DNA from: Vigna angularis
Lineage: Eukaryota; Streptophyta; Magnoliopsida; Fabales; Fabaceae
Reading direction: 5' to 3'
DNA: 64,000 bases
Assembly: GCF_016808095.1 (NCBI RefSeq)
Contig: NC_068977.1
Span: 22,903,364 to 22,967,363 of the forward strand
Part shown: positions 48,660 through 60,689 of the stretch, one piece after another
Position numbering within the stretch: the stretch's first letter is position 1
How the letters are laid out: the number at the start of each line of letters is the position of its first letter
The notes under the pieces: generated by a model
Told to the model about the DNA's origin: nothing
Seen by the model: only the letters and a program-made list of their open reading frames with translations
Database searches by the model: none
Made by a program: the position numbers and the translations under genes

Positions 48660-50732
48660 ATCATCCATAACTGAACTAATGTAATATTCAACTCTTCTGT
48701 TCTCGACGCAAGCTCTCTGACATCTTGACTATGCAGGTTTATTGGAACCTCAGAGCCTCTCCCAAATACATTAGCATCATATTCAACCTCCAAAGGCTTA
48801 TCTCCAATGATGTGAGCAAGTTGCTACAATGCACCAAGAGGATCGTCCTCAGATAAACGAATCTTCTCCTGTGCATGCCTCTGTCGTTACATGGAAAAAT
48901 AAGATAAGTTTTGACATCAATAACATGTAAACTTTAAAATTGAGAAGTGTAAAGTAGAATTCCATACCGGGGGGTCAGAAATCGAACCAACCAAGTGTTT
49001 AGGCCAAGCGATAAAAGACTGGAATGTCTGTGCCACAGTGAAAATCTCATCTATGGGTAGAGGAACTGAGGCATCTGGTATGATAATGTCGTCTATTGAG
49101 ACCTTTAGCTCATCCTCTGATAGCTTCATACCATGAACAACAATCGTTGCCTGAAACACTGTTCCACGAGCTACCAGCATTGTCCCGGTACCATCTAAAA
49201 TGTATAGCAGACATGGACTACCATCGTCCATGTCATCCCCTGGGACGGCTGGTGCTGAACAACTTCCTTTCCCGCTTCTCCCTATTAGAGTAAATGTTAG
49301 ATTATACAAAACATAGAAAATATTGAACATAAATGTTTATTAATTTTACCTGTGGGAGGCACAACATGTTCTTGTTCCTGTACAGGAGATGGCATCGGGC
49401 GCATGCCATAACTCTCAAACTGCTGCTGGAACTGACGCATAACTCTGTCAGTCACTTTTGTAGTGACCTCATTATACAATTCCTCCCTAAGCTCTGTCCT
49501 AAGCTCCGTCCTAAGCTCCTCCCTAAGGTCTGCTCGAAGCTTTTTTGTGATCTCTTGTGTCAGCCTTTGTTCTTGTGCTTCGCTGTATGCATATGTAGTC
49601 TGACGAGAAGAACTCCCAAAATAATCGCGAATGTCTACTCTAGTTCCAGCAGCACGCACACGTCTAGGGTGCTCAGGTTGTCCAATTGCAGTCGTAAGAA
49701 TAGCCTGACGACCCTCTGGAGTGAATTGTCCTTGGGAGCTCTGCTCAACCAAGGAGTCTTGTAACATAACAAAACACCATTATTCTTAAAAAAGTTCAAG
49801 GTAGTATGTATAATGAAATTATTATTATTTTAGGAACAGTGATAACTTACAATTCTTTCAGATAGTGCAGTGTTAAAAGAGTAGGCGCCCGATGATCTTA
49901 AACGAGCCAACTTCCATTTCTCATGCTGAGAAGGTGGAGAAGGAGGCTGGGGGCTACCACCCTAAGATGATGATCTTGCTTCTGCCTTTTGCTTGAGGAT
50001 TTTCTCCTCAAGCTTCCTATACCTACCACGAGATAATAGGTGGGGGTTTTTATTTTGAGCACTTATTCCTTGTGCTTTGCTTCTTTTTGCCTATCACATA
50101 TGTTTAATTAATTAGTTCATTTGATATATATTTGTTAATGAGGAATTGAATAATATCAACTATACTAACCTTCCATTCCTCTTATGTCCGACTCTGTACA
50201 AAGAGGCGCCAAGTCTCCTCATCAATGACCTTATATGTTTTATATGAAAACTTATTTTTTTGGCTTCCAAATATATATCTCGAGGTCAACTTACTCTTAA
50301 AACCCTGAAAGTTTTCAGCAATAGTTGATAAACACTTATTTTTAAGTGTAGTGACATTTGGAATGTCAAATGTCATATGAAATAAACATAATAAAGTTGT
50401 ATCAGTACAAAATTATCAATATAAACAAACTCTAATTCAAATGATATTAATTAACTTACCAATATATCGTTCCATATAATGTTCCGATCAACCTCGGACA
50501 CATGGTCAAAAGATGGAATAAGAATATTAATCTTATCATGCATCACTACTCCAAGGTATGATTGGAAGTCATCTGCATTTGGGCCAGATGCCACACCCGT
50601 GATCACATTAACATTCACGGGTGTTCTTTCACCACTATCTTTTCTAACCAAAAGTTGTTTCATTCTGGTGGGTCCTCTAGTAGGTCTGGATGGGGGAGCC
50701 TCATCCCTTGATGAATGTGGATGGTCAGCCAT
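48660..50732 (-). pseudogene. En/Spm-type second CACTA protein, multi-exon, mostly readable
   Basis: Exons on the minus strand: 50460-50732 (MADHPHSSRDE..., donor GTAAGTTA); about 50170-50376; about 49851-50093 (HLLSRGRYRKLEEKI); about 49350-49767 (DSLVEQSSQG..., DYFG, then a Glu/Arg/Leu coiled coil); about 48967-49283 (LVARGTVFQATIVVHG ... FIAWPKHLV); and about 48660-48884. The order matches the gene at 20642-22235 in the other CACTA element, but this copy is better kept. Stops in exons b and c (about 50180 and 49965) make me call it a pseudogene. Such proteins are thought to bind the subterminal repeats; that role is inferred here. Confidence 0.7.
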
Positions 50733-51177
50733 ATATCTGTCAAAATAAATAATAACATGTAATATTAATAAAATATAATTTAACAAAACATGTAATTTTA
50801 GTCATAGGAAATATTAATAAAATACTTATGTAATATTAATAAAAAACTTATATACACAAATTTGAAATTCATACATAAAGATATGGATTCATCATATGTA
50901 TATTCCCTCATTATGATCTGACCGAATTGCATGTACATCGTCAACTTTGAGGTTGGTCATCCAAATTTGTCGTAGTTTGAAATGAATGGTTGTCAGCAAT
51001 ATGAATATTAATCAGATTGTCTTCGTTAACTTCAATTTGTTTTTTGCCTTGAAGAGTGACATACCAATGGTCAGACGCAGGATCTTTGACATAAAAAACC
51101 TGAGATGCTTAATGTACCATGATAAACGATTCGTCTCAATAACCCACCTTTCGAAAATCAATTAGTGTCATACCCGA

Positions 51178-52839
51178 TTAATCTATTTTCACACCACTCT
51201 TATTGTCAAACCACTTAGATTTGAACAATGGAACAAAAAACTTGGTGTAATCAACCTCCCATATCTCTTCTATTATACCATAATATCTCATTGATCCAAG
51301 TACAGGAGATTGATCTTTTGATGTGGAAAATTGAAGCGACTCAGCTTCTAAACTGACTCCACTATTTTGTATTGTACTTTTATCATCTAAAGTCTTCGTA
51401 TAGAATGTACAATTATTGACTTTAAAACCTGTACAACATACGACATCAAACTTTAAACCATTTGCAAGCCACAACAAAGTCTGAGAAGAATGTGGCTCTT
51501 TGTCAATTTCAGATTTGAACCAAGACATAAATGTTTTGTTATGCTCCATCAACTGCCATTTCTTTGATTGTCTTGGATTTTTATTCTTCACAATGGCTTT
51601 GTGTGCTTGCAAAAAAGGATCACCTCATCTGTGTTGTTCAATATATAAAGATATGCTTGTAACAATTCTTCGCGATCCTTTGTCACCGCATTCACACCTC
51701 GGATGCTTTTACTTGTAGAACTTTTATTCATCCATGATGTGCGAGGAACTCCTATTGGATTTGCTGATGTCATGTAGTTTGAACAAAACTCAATACTTTC
51801 TTCAGCAATATACTTTTTAATCATTGAACCTTCGGGACGATATGGATTTTTAACGTACCCTTTCAAAATCTTCATATAACGCTCAATAGGATACATCCAT
51901 CTTAAGTATACCGGTCCGCACAACTTGATTTCTCTAACCAAATGAACAAGTAAATGTACCATGATGTCAAAAAAAGATGGAGAGAAAAACATCTCTAGTT
52001 GACACAAGATGATAACAATCTCGCCTTGAAGTTCATCTAATTTTGTAGGATCAATGACTTTACTACAAATTGATGAGAAAAATGAACACAAACTGTTTAT
52101 GGTCTGCCTAACATTTTTGGGCAAAATTCCACGAATAGCCACTGGTAACAATTGTTGCATTAAGACGTGACAATCATGAGACTTCACGCCAACAAGCTTT
52201 AAGTCCTGCATCGACACTAAATTCTTCATATTTGAAGAGTATCCCTGCGGTACTTTGATACGCTTTAAACAAAGGCAAAAATTTATCTTTTCTTATCTAG
52301 ACATTGTGTAACATGCAGGAGGCAAATAAGTACGTTTACCAATCTCCCTAGGTGTCAACTCTTCTTTGATATTCATGTCAACCAAATCCAAATGAGCATT
52401 CAATCTTTTGTCTTTCCCTGAATGTTGAGTAGTGTACCAATCAAGCTATCACACACATTCTTCTCTACATGCATCACATCTATGCAATGTCTAACATCTA
52501 ATTTTGACCAATATGGAAGATTAAAGAATATTGATTTCTTCTTCCAAGGGGTCGTTACAAATGACTTCTTGGATGTTTTCCCAAATACATGATGTATTTT
52601 ATTAACTTTTTCAAGAATTTGAAGGCCAGTAAGTAGATTTGGTGCTTCGTCCCTCTCTTGATATCCATTGAATGCTTTTTTTAACCTTCGATATGGATGA
52701 TTAATTTTAGAAATCTCCGATGACGCAGATACACCGTCTTTCTTCCGTGTTTCAATTAATGAGCTGCAGTGTTTTCTTCAGATATAGGACATGCTTTATG
52801 ACCCTTGACACTGTATCATGACAAATTACCATAAGCTGG
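51178..52839 (-). pseudogene. CACTA transposase, C-terminal half (downstream of the nested insertion)
   Basis: This continues the transposase after the inserted element. From 52836 down: TNP2 remnants broken by many stops (52250-52836); a clear DUF4218-like part (51588-52229; DCHVLMQQLLPVAIRGILP, FDIMVHLLVHLVREIK, RWMYPIERYMKILKGYVKN); and a DUF4216-like part (51178-51612; VQNSGV-like IQNSGVSLEAES, EEIWEVDY). It is the counterpart of 18600-20552 in the first CACTA element, in reverse orientation. Confidence 0.9.
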
Positions 52840-53570
52840 CACTACAAAAAAAAGGTTATTTAGAGGAGGTTTTTTTTTCGATTTGTGGGGGTTTTCACCC
52901 TCCGCAAAATAAATTTCGGGGGTTTTTCAAACCGCCGCAGTTTAAGTCGCCACAAACTATCTGCGGGGGTTTTTTGCGACCCCTGGTATCGCGTTCAATT
53001 TGCGGAGGTTTTTCTGCGGAGGGTAAAAACCTCCTCTATTACTGAAAATAAATATTTGAGGGTTTTAACCTCCTTTATTTTCAACTATTTGATCACAAAA
53101 GTTTTCTATATTTTTTGTCAATTTTTTTATTTGATGATTATTAAAATATATAATATCGTTTTTTGTTTAATGATTATTAAAATATATAATAACTACCTAT
53201 TTTCACCAATTTCTTTCTTTTCTTCTTTTTTTTTTAATTTCAAAATTAAGTAAATTTTTTTTTTAAATTATTAAATACCAAACAAATATGATTCCTCTGA
53301 ATAAAAAATTGATACCATAGAACTTAAACCCCTGAGTAGGAAGGAATTTAGAAAAATAAATTGAGAAACAATTGTATGTTACAGAAGGATAGGCTAGAAG
53401 CCAATGTAATCCTATTGTAGAAATAGTTACAAAGAAAGAAATGTTACCCAATTCATAATAAACTAAGTATAGTTTTATCCTAAAACAATATCATAAACTT
53501 CCTAAAGGTTACTTCCATCAGATGATTGTCTTGTTCCCAAAGGAGAGTCTGGCTCATTTGCATCACGAGC

Positions 53571-54453
53571 TTACTGAAATAATATAAATTCTTTCACAAG
53601 CTCTGGAGGACAATATTTGTCACTCTCGGCTCCAAGTATAGCAATTGGAGTATCAACAACTGCATGTTAGACCAATTTATAATTAATCTTTTCTACATAA
53701 AAATGATCAATCACCAGTTTGTGAAAAGTAAACATAAAGCAGGCTTTTAAAACAATTCATTGTCATTGCAGGTATTCCTCATCTTTCAGACAAAGTTTTT
53801 AGTTAGCCAGTTACAATTACAATTAAATAGCACACTCTGGTTTTACTGAGAAATAGCTTTCTGCAGAATATTCTTTCTGTCAATTGAAATAGCTTTCTGC
53901 TCAAAATATTCTTTCTGCAGGTTTACAAAATGTTTTTTCATGAAAACAATACCAAACATGCAGTAAATGTATATGACTATGTTATGATAATATAACAGTA
54001 GAGGTCAATGTAACTTTAGTATTTCCAAAAATTAAAAGAAAAGAAAGATAAAGGAAAGAAAGTATTATAAATAACAAAGGCAACTCTTAATAGTTAATTA
54101 TACAATTGCAGTTACAGGGAAAGAATATATTAAGGAGAAAAAAAAATCTAAACATTGAAAATCCATACCCTTGAAGTCATCCACAGAGACAAATGATGGA
54201 TGCAACAGCACTGCTGTTTGGATCAGTCTGGATTTGGCAAGTTCAACCACGACCTTAGCTGAGAGAGAGAGAATAGATTTAGTGGATTCTATGAGCTCAA
54301 TTACGAACTTAGTTTCTCTTAAAAGGAAGGAGGAGATGCACAGAAAACAATTAGTACTCACCACCCCAACAAAAACCAACACCAGCGATTGCTGAAAACC
54401 CTTTACTTTTTAAGGCTTCAATTACGGGTTTTGAACCTTCAGCACCTTTCTCC

Positions 54454-54496
<43 letters not shown>

Positions 54497-54840
54497 CAGG
54501 TAAGTATTATAGAATGTCACCATTTTATATTTCTGATTTCAGACAATCAACAAATTAAAACCGTCTCAAAATAATAAGAACTAACCACGGGTCCATGATC
54601 TTTTAACCAAATAGGTAAGTTATCGAGAGAACCATCAGGCTTAAAGGGGTCACCCTCTAAGAGGTCAGGAACAACCACATAATACCCAACAGCTGCAACT
54701 TTGTCAGCAAGTTTCCTTCACAACAAAGACAAGTATTATTACTGGAGAAACTCATTACATATTATTTACTATAAAATGTAGCAAACTGGACACAGAAAAC
54801 AGACATGAAAATTGACCATTTAAAAGTGGCGCTTCATATC
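53571..54840 (-). pseudogene. Captured dienelactone hydrolase family gene fragment
   Basis: Minus-strand pieces with introns kept: about 54816-54840 (GYEAPLL), about 54589-54716 (LADKVAAVGYYVVVPDLLEG...DHGP), 54362-54452 (EKGAEGSKP...GVGFCWG), 54169-54258 (KVVVELAKSRLIQTAVLLHP...DDFK) and 53571-53659 (VDTPIAILGAESDKYCPPEL). Splice borders are GT..AG and phases fit from exon 2 on; the exon 1 to 2 junction is uncertain. The family nucleophile Cys (GFCWG) and the ESD acidic region are present, but the His-containing C-terminus and the start are missing; a TAA at 53571-53573 ends the reading frame. Known: the family are alpha/beta hydrolases with a Cys-Asp-His triad. Inferred: a genomic (not cDNA) capture that gives no active enzyme. 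Confidence 0.88.
54458..54494. repeat. (AT)n microsatellite in an intron of the captured gene
   Basis: About 18 AT units between exons 2 and 3 of the captured hydrolase fragment. Confidence 0.9.
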
Positions 54841-54859
54841 CTGCAAAAGAAAACCGGAG

Positions 54860-56660
54860 CATGCCAAGTTAAAATAAGATTTTGGATTCTAAATCTTTCC
54901 TTCCTTCATTATCATATATGCTTTCAACGCACCCAAGGTGGTTTGAACTTGGGATTCTAAATTCATGTACTTTTGTTCCCACTTATTAGAAGATGTTGAT
55001 GATGTGACACAACATGTATTGTTGTACAAGAGATTTAAAACTAATAATGATTGACCATTGACCATAATTGACCACTAACTATTAACTTTACACTAACATT
55101 ATAAAAATTTAAACTTATTAAAAATCCCAATAATTGACTTTCTAATTAATAGTTATTTTTGAGTACTGCAGACAATTTACAATTTTTTTAACTGCTATAG
55201 TTATCCACCACTGGTGTCTACATATGCATTGACTTTCTAACATATAATCAACTTTGAGAAGTATATTACAGTGCATAAACATCTTATCATGCAACTGAAC
55301 TGGTGGAATTGATTGCTTACTTGGGCTGGAAATGAAATCTTAGATGCGAAAGTGATCTTTGTCATATTATATGTCTTCCCTTAAAAAGTTTCCATTATTG
55401 CACAAATAAAAAATATTTTTATTTATGATAAAGATCTTGTTCACATAGTCCTTCTAAGGATTCACATGTCACAAAGAGGCAACAAAACAATTACAAGTGA
55501 ATTGAAAATTAAAAATTACTTGGACTATAAATACATATACATACCAGTAATATTACTGCCAACTATGTTAGAGTTTCTAACTATTCCCTTAACTACCAGC
55601 TGCCATTAACAATCTTGAGTGTTTTTAAGAACCTTCAAGTGAGATGCGACACAATGCTTAAAAGAGCATGTTTCCACTGGTTCTCAGCTGCAAACTCTAA
55701 CACAACTTCATAAAAGAAATTGCCCTGTTATCCAATATTATGAAATTTTCAATTGCAAGTTAAGGAATAAAGAACACTTACAATTTGGAGATTAACAACT
55801 TTGCATAATAGAAAATTGTTTTTCCAACACAAACTGTTATTGCATTCAATCCACATTATCATCCTAACAGGTGCAATCCGCTTTTTCTTTCGAAGCTGCA
55901 ATCCGCTTTATCTTTCGAATCACATAACGGCAGGATTCAATTTATTCAATGCTAATTAAATGCGATTAAAGCACATAAGAAAAACCAATTTAAGAAACAT
56001 AACAATGTAAATTCTTGAATTGCTTTCAATCCATACATCCAGGCTACAAGTGAAAAAACTTTTCAAATTACAATTGTTTCTATTTCGTGCTAGCATATAT
56101 ACACTAGCACTAATTAAATAATTAATTAACTTACACAAGTATTGAAACAGTGAAATTAATAATGAGAGTGGTATGCCTATCTTTCCTTCCAATAAAATCT
56201 GATTACTCTTAACCAAGAACTGAATTTACTCGTTCATGAAAAACATGATTGAGACTGAGAAGAAGATATCCCACTAAAACGTTGCACCAAATAAAAAGCA
56301 CAAAGGGTTGTAGAACGATGTACCTATCAACCGTGACGTTATGAGCTCTGCTGTCTGCCGGTCTGCAGAACCATCGTTGCAGCTCTGTCCGCCGACTACG
56401 AATCTGAAAGAAAAAGGAAAACACTGGACAATCTAAAGGAGAAATGAAAGAAGAGGGAGAGAGCGGATGGAATGAAGGGAGAAACTAGGGTTCATGTGGT
56501 GAAATGAAGGGAGAAATTGTCAGAAGATTTTTAGAGGAAAATTATCTTTTAGAAAAATAATGGGTTTAGGCAGAGATGGGTTTTAGATCTGGAGGGAATA
56601 AAATTTTAGAATTGCTAAAATGAAACTTAGTCTAAAATTTTTAGAGGGAAAAATGTAAAA
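54860..56660. other. Interior of the Pack-CACTA without assigned content
   Basis: Apart from possible exon-like pieces at about 55610-55740 and 56330-56410 on the minus strand, I recognise nothing here. Confidence 0.4.
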
Positions 56661-56856
56661 GAATTAGAAAATGATGAATAAAAATATATTTTTATTTGAA
56701 GAGGTTATAAACCTCTCTTGAAAGGAATTAAAACCCCCACAAATATTGTCAGTTAGATAATTTAAATTAAACATCTTAAAGTATGTTAATTTGAGGGGGT
56801 TTTTTATAACCTCCCCAAAATAACCCCCTCTAAATAAGGTTTTTTTTGTAGTGTGG

Positions 56857-58137
56857 AAAGTCATTAATGGTGCAAAATAACATTGCACACATCACAAATG
56901 TTTCAGAAGCGAATGCATCAAACATTTCAACCCCATCCACCCACAACAACTTCAAGTCTTTAACTAGTGGTCTTATATAAACATCTATGTCATTTCCAAG
57001 CTGCTTTGGACCAGATATCATCATAAACAACATCATGTACTTCCTCTTCATGCACAATGCAGGAGATAAGTTGTAAATTATCAATATAATTGGCCAACAA
57101 CTATTATTGGTACTTAGATTACCAAATGGGTTCATTCCATCAGTGGCTAAATCAAGCCTAAGATTTCTACACTCTTTACCAAATTGGGGGAATTGTTGAT
57201 CAATATTTTTCCATTGCTTTGAATCAGCTGGATGACGAAGCAACCTGTCAATTTTTCTCTCATTTGCATGTCATCTAAGGTTTTTAGCATCTTTTGGATT
57301 TGCAAACAAACACTTAAGTCTGGGTACAATTGGAAGGTACCAAACAACTTTCAAAGCAGATCCATTTTTTTGTATCTGACCACATTATCTTCACTATTGT
57401 TTTTTGACTTGTATCGTGATAACCCACATTTTGGACACTTTGTCAAAAATTCAAACTCTTTCCTATATAAAATGCAGTCATTGGGACAAGCATGTATCCT
57501 TTTATACTCCATACCCATCGGACAAAGAATTTTCTTCGCATCATAATTATGAGTGGGTAGTGTATTTCCATCTGGCAGCATTTCATTCAACAACGTCAAC
57601 AATTCTGTGAAACTCTTATCAGTCCATCCATTAGTCGCCTTCAAATTCATGAGCCTTAACACCACTGACAAACGTGTGAACTTAGTTGAACTGACATACA
57701 AAGGTGTTTCCGCATCAGTCGACATCGTCTCATACACATGAGCTTTGGCAAAAAAATTTTGCGCCAACATCGCGGATCATGTCCTCTAATTTGTCTTCAT
57801 CCAGTCGATCTTCTTCCATGGTGGAATCAATAACATTTTCAGTTTGGGAGTTAGTCAGAAATTGCATTTCTTCACCATGCCATATCCATGTTGTATAGCA
57901 TATTAGGAAACCATGACAGATAAGATGTTCTCTAATTTGGGTTGCGTTCAACTTTCTCGCATTCAAACAGTTCAAATAAGGACATCTAAACTTCACTTCA
58001 TCATCACTTCTACCCATATTACGTTGTGCAAATTGTATAAATTCCTCTACCCCTCTTTCGTACTCAGCACTAATGCGTGGTAAATTAATCCAATTTCGAT
58101 CCATAGGTAAATATTCTACAAAATTACAATCATACAA
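56857..58137 (-). pseudogene. CACTA transposase, N-terminal half (upstream of the nested insertion)
   Basis: A transposase-associated domain (57730-58137; MDRNWINLPRISAEYERGV, FRCPYLNCLNARK, IREHLICHGF, WIWHGEE), then the TNP2 domain: NGWTDKSFTELL, CPMGMEYKRIHACPNDCILY and CPKCGLSRYKSK (57351-57680), and MNPFGNLS, LGNDIDVYI and CTINDFP (56870-57140). A frame change near 57750, another near 57350 and the insertion at 56853 break it. The WHGE Trp that is a stop in the first CACTA element is intact here. Confidence 0.9.
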
Positions 58138-58149
58138 TTATACAATATA

Positions 58150-58820
58150 TTCAACATACAATCAATTCAATCATACAATCAATTCAAGTATACAATCAAA
58201 CAATTAATTAACATTCAAATTATCAATTCAAACATTCAATCATACATAATTATTCATATTCAACACATAAAAAATTAAAAAATTAACAAAATGAAAATTA
58301 ATAAACAGAATAATACAATCATACAATCAAACAATTAATAAGCATTCAAATTATCAATTCAAAAATTAAAAATGCACAAAATGAAAATTAATAAACAAAA
58401 TAATACGAACTTGGGAGCATGAAAAACCACACAATAATGAAGACGATTGAACAACCCGTTGTCTGAACGGAACAAATTTAAAAGAAAAAACACAATACCT
58501 ACAAAAAATACAACAAAACGTAAGTTTGATAATCCGAATCAATAAAAAAACGTATCAAACCAACCCAAAAACAAAAAACAAAACGAAAAAACTCCGGCGA
58601 CCAAAGCCAAATTTGATCGGATACAAACGTAGGTGATGAAAAATGAAGAAGGAAGTCCTTCTATAGTGACGGCAGCGGCGCAACAGTGGTGGAAGAAAGA
58701 ATCGAGAAGATCGCAGCGGTAAGAAAGTCGTTGTCGAGAAAATGGCTAGAGGGGACGAACTGTTCGAGGAAGACGAAATTGTTCACTCTGTAATATTTTT
58801 TTTAACCTAATCAAATGTTA
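58150..58820 (-). other. 5' leader of the second CACTA element
   Basis: Repeated ATACAATCA and AATTAATA words; no coding content. It is the region between the subterminal repeats and the transposase start. Confidence 0.5.
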
Positions 58821-58824
58821 CTAC

Positions 58825-59600
58825 CGCGGTTCATTGGAAAAAACCGCGATAATAGAGGGGATACGACCTCGGTTCCCAACATAACTGAGGCTCATTCTCT
58901 TAAAAAAAATTAAAAATTGTTCTGAAATGACAATTTTGAAATTTTTTTCAACCTTTATGTCGCGGTTCCCCGCCTAACCGAGGCCTATTGTCTTAAATAT
59001 TTAAAATTTGTTCAGAACAGGGAATAGGTCGCAGTTACCCCCAGAACCGCGGTCTATTCCCTGACGGTCTGACTTCAAAATTTATTTCAAGACTGCTTTG
59101 GCGGGAATTTCAGAATATTGCAGGGACAATAGATCACGGTTCCCCCAGAACCGAGGCCTATTCCCTGACTGTCTGATTTCAAAATTATTTTAGACTGACT
59201 TAGGTGGGAATGTCAGAATTTTGCAAGGACAATAGACCGCGGTTCCCCCCAGAACCGAGGCCTATTCCCTGACTATCTGATTCCAAATTTATTTTAGACT
59301 GACTTAAGTGGGAATGTCAGAATTTTGTAGGGATAATAGATCACGATTCACCCTAGAACCGAGGCCTATTCCCTGTGGGTCTGATTTCAGACTGACTTGG
59401 GTGGGAATGTCAGAATTTTGCAGGGACTATAGACCGCGGTTCCCCCTAGAACCGAGGCCTATTCCCTGTGGGTCTGATTTCATACTGACTTGGGTGGGAA
59501 TGTCAGAATTTTGCAGGGACTATAGGCCGCGGTTCCTTAGAGAACCGCAGCCTAAGAGTATATACGGTCGCGGTTCTGTTGCAACCGAGGCCTATATTGT
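58825..59600. repeat. Subterminal repeats of the second CACTA (right end), ~115-bp units
   Basis: A unit of roughly 110-130 bases, containing AGACCGCGGTTCCCCC, AACCGAGGCCTATTCCCTG and GGGAATGTCAGAATTTTGCA, recurs at about 59100, 59220, 59330, 59420 and 59510, with shorter relatives from 58825. Confidence 0.85.
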
Positions 59601-59699
59601 TGATATAATTTCAAAAATGCCACCGCGCAATATTATGCTTCTGGTTAACCGATGCATAATGTGTGTGGTAATAGATCAATTTTTTACTAGTGCAAGATA

Positions 59700-60660
59700 G
59701 TATTATCCCTTCATTTCTACAAAGAATTTTCAATGCATTCAATTTTGAAAATATAGTTATTATAATTATTTACAATGATCATAAACATTAACATCTTGAT
59801 AATCGATTAAAACAATTCATAATTGTTTTTTCCAAATTAATTAATTCACAATCAATTAAAGTGAAAAGGGTGACAAATAATTCTTCTACTTAATAATTGA
59901 TTATACTAAATATTTTAAAAACTTGCTTTTCATTTTTTTAACCTAATTTTGAAATGGAGTTCTACAAATAAAGTGATAGGCTATCATTAAAAAGATAGAA
60001 GTTGGAAGAGAAATTTTTTCTATGGTTAAGTTTTGGAAAAACATAGTTTTTGTGAGTGGCTTAAATTTTATCAAGTGCGAATCTTGAGTGATAAGTTGTT
60101 ATTGTTTGTTAGGGGTTGTAAGCTTGTTCATCTTCTATGTTATTCAAGAGAAGTGTACTCATTATTTGTGTGATTCAAAGGGGGTAATTCAATCTTTGTG
60201 GTTTCAAGGAAGATGTTTCTTCATTTTTTTTTTGTAATTCAAAGATAATGTTCATTTCTTATGACTTCAAAGGAGGTGTTCTTTCATCTTTTGTGGTTAT
60301 TCAAGTGATGTCTTTTTTTTTTCATATTCTAAATTTCTTATTGCATTAGTGATTTTAATTTACATTTTTTTATAGTGGTTGGTTAATCACTCTAATTGGG
60401 TTGATTAACAACTAAATGTAAAACAACTATGTAATATTCTCTTATTTCTACATTATTTATTTTACTATTGTTAAGTTAAAATAAAGTAAAGATTTTATAA
60501 AACTTTTATTTTTAAGAGAAATATTAAAGTTTTAATTTTTAATATCAAACTAATTCAACCATTGTCGAACCCTCCCTCACTCCCTTGGCTTTTTTCTAAC
60601 AACAAATATTTCCAACTATTATGAATAAAATCATGACTAGAATTATCATTTACATCTCTT
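59700..60660. other. AT-rich intergenic stretch, no supported gene
   Basis: No coding region was recognised. It contains several TTCAA(G)-rich words at 60130-60310 that look like a loose tandem repeat. Confidence 0.45.
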
Positions 60661-60689
60661 TAAGAATCTACAATGGCATTGAGGTTATA

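Larger units (their letters stand above)
52840..56853. mobile_element. Pack-CACTA: non-autonomous CACTA element carrying a captured gene
   Basis: The ends are CACTACAAAAAAAAGGTTAT (52840) and, in reverse complement, CACTACAAAAAAAACCTTAT (to 56853). The 3-bp target duplication TGG lies at 52837-52839 and 56854-56856. Subterminal zones contain repeated GCGGGGGTTTTT / GGAGGTTTTTC and AACCCCC words (52860-53040 and 56700-56840). There is no transposase. The interior holds exons and introns of a dienelactone hydrolase gene. It is inserted in the TNP2 coding sequence of the larger CACTA element, right after the CTINDFP word. Confidence 0.92.
47307..59692 (-). mobile_element. CACTA (En/Spm) DNA transposon, 12.4 kb including a nested element
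   Basis: The left end CACTGGTGCAGC begins at 47307 and the right end TTTTACTAGTG finishes at 59692. The 3 bases outside are CAA on both sides (47304-47306 and 59693-59695), the 3-bp target duplication expected of CACTA elements. Subterminal zones (47325-47550 and 58825-59600) are dense in ACCGCGGT, AACCGAGGCCTATT and GGTTCCCCC words. Coding regions read on the minus strand: TNP2-type transposase, En/Spm-type second protein, and C48-like protease. The element at 52840-56853 interrupts the transposase. Without it the length would be about 8.4 kb. Confidence 0.9.

Noticed and set aside
49333..49764. Plus-strand ORF of 143 codons with PKLRPKLLPK repeats
   Set aside because: Antisense to the Glu/Leu/Arg coiled coil of the CACTA second protein.
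59308..59700. Plus-strand ORF with three repeats of a MSEFCRD word
   Set aside because: It is the translation of the subterminal repeat units of the CACTA element.
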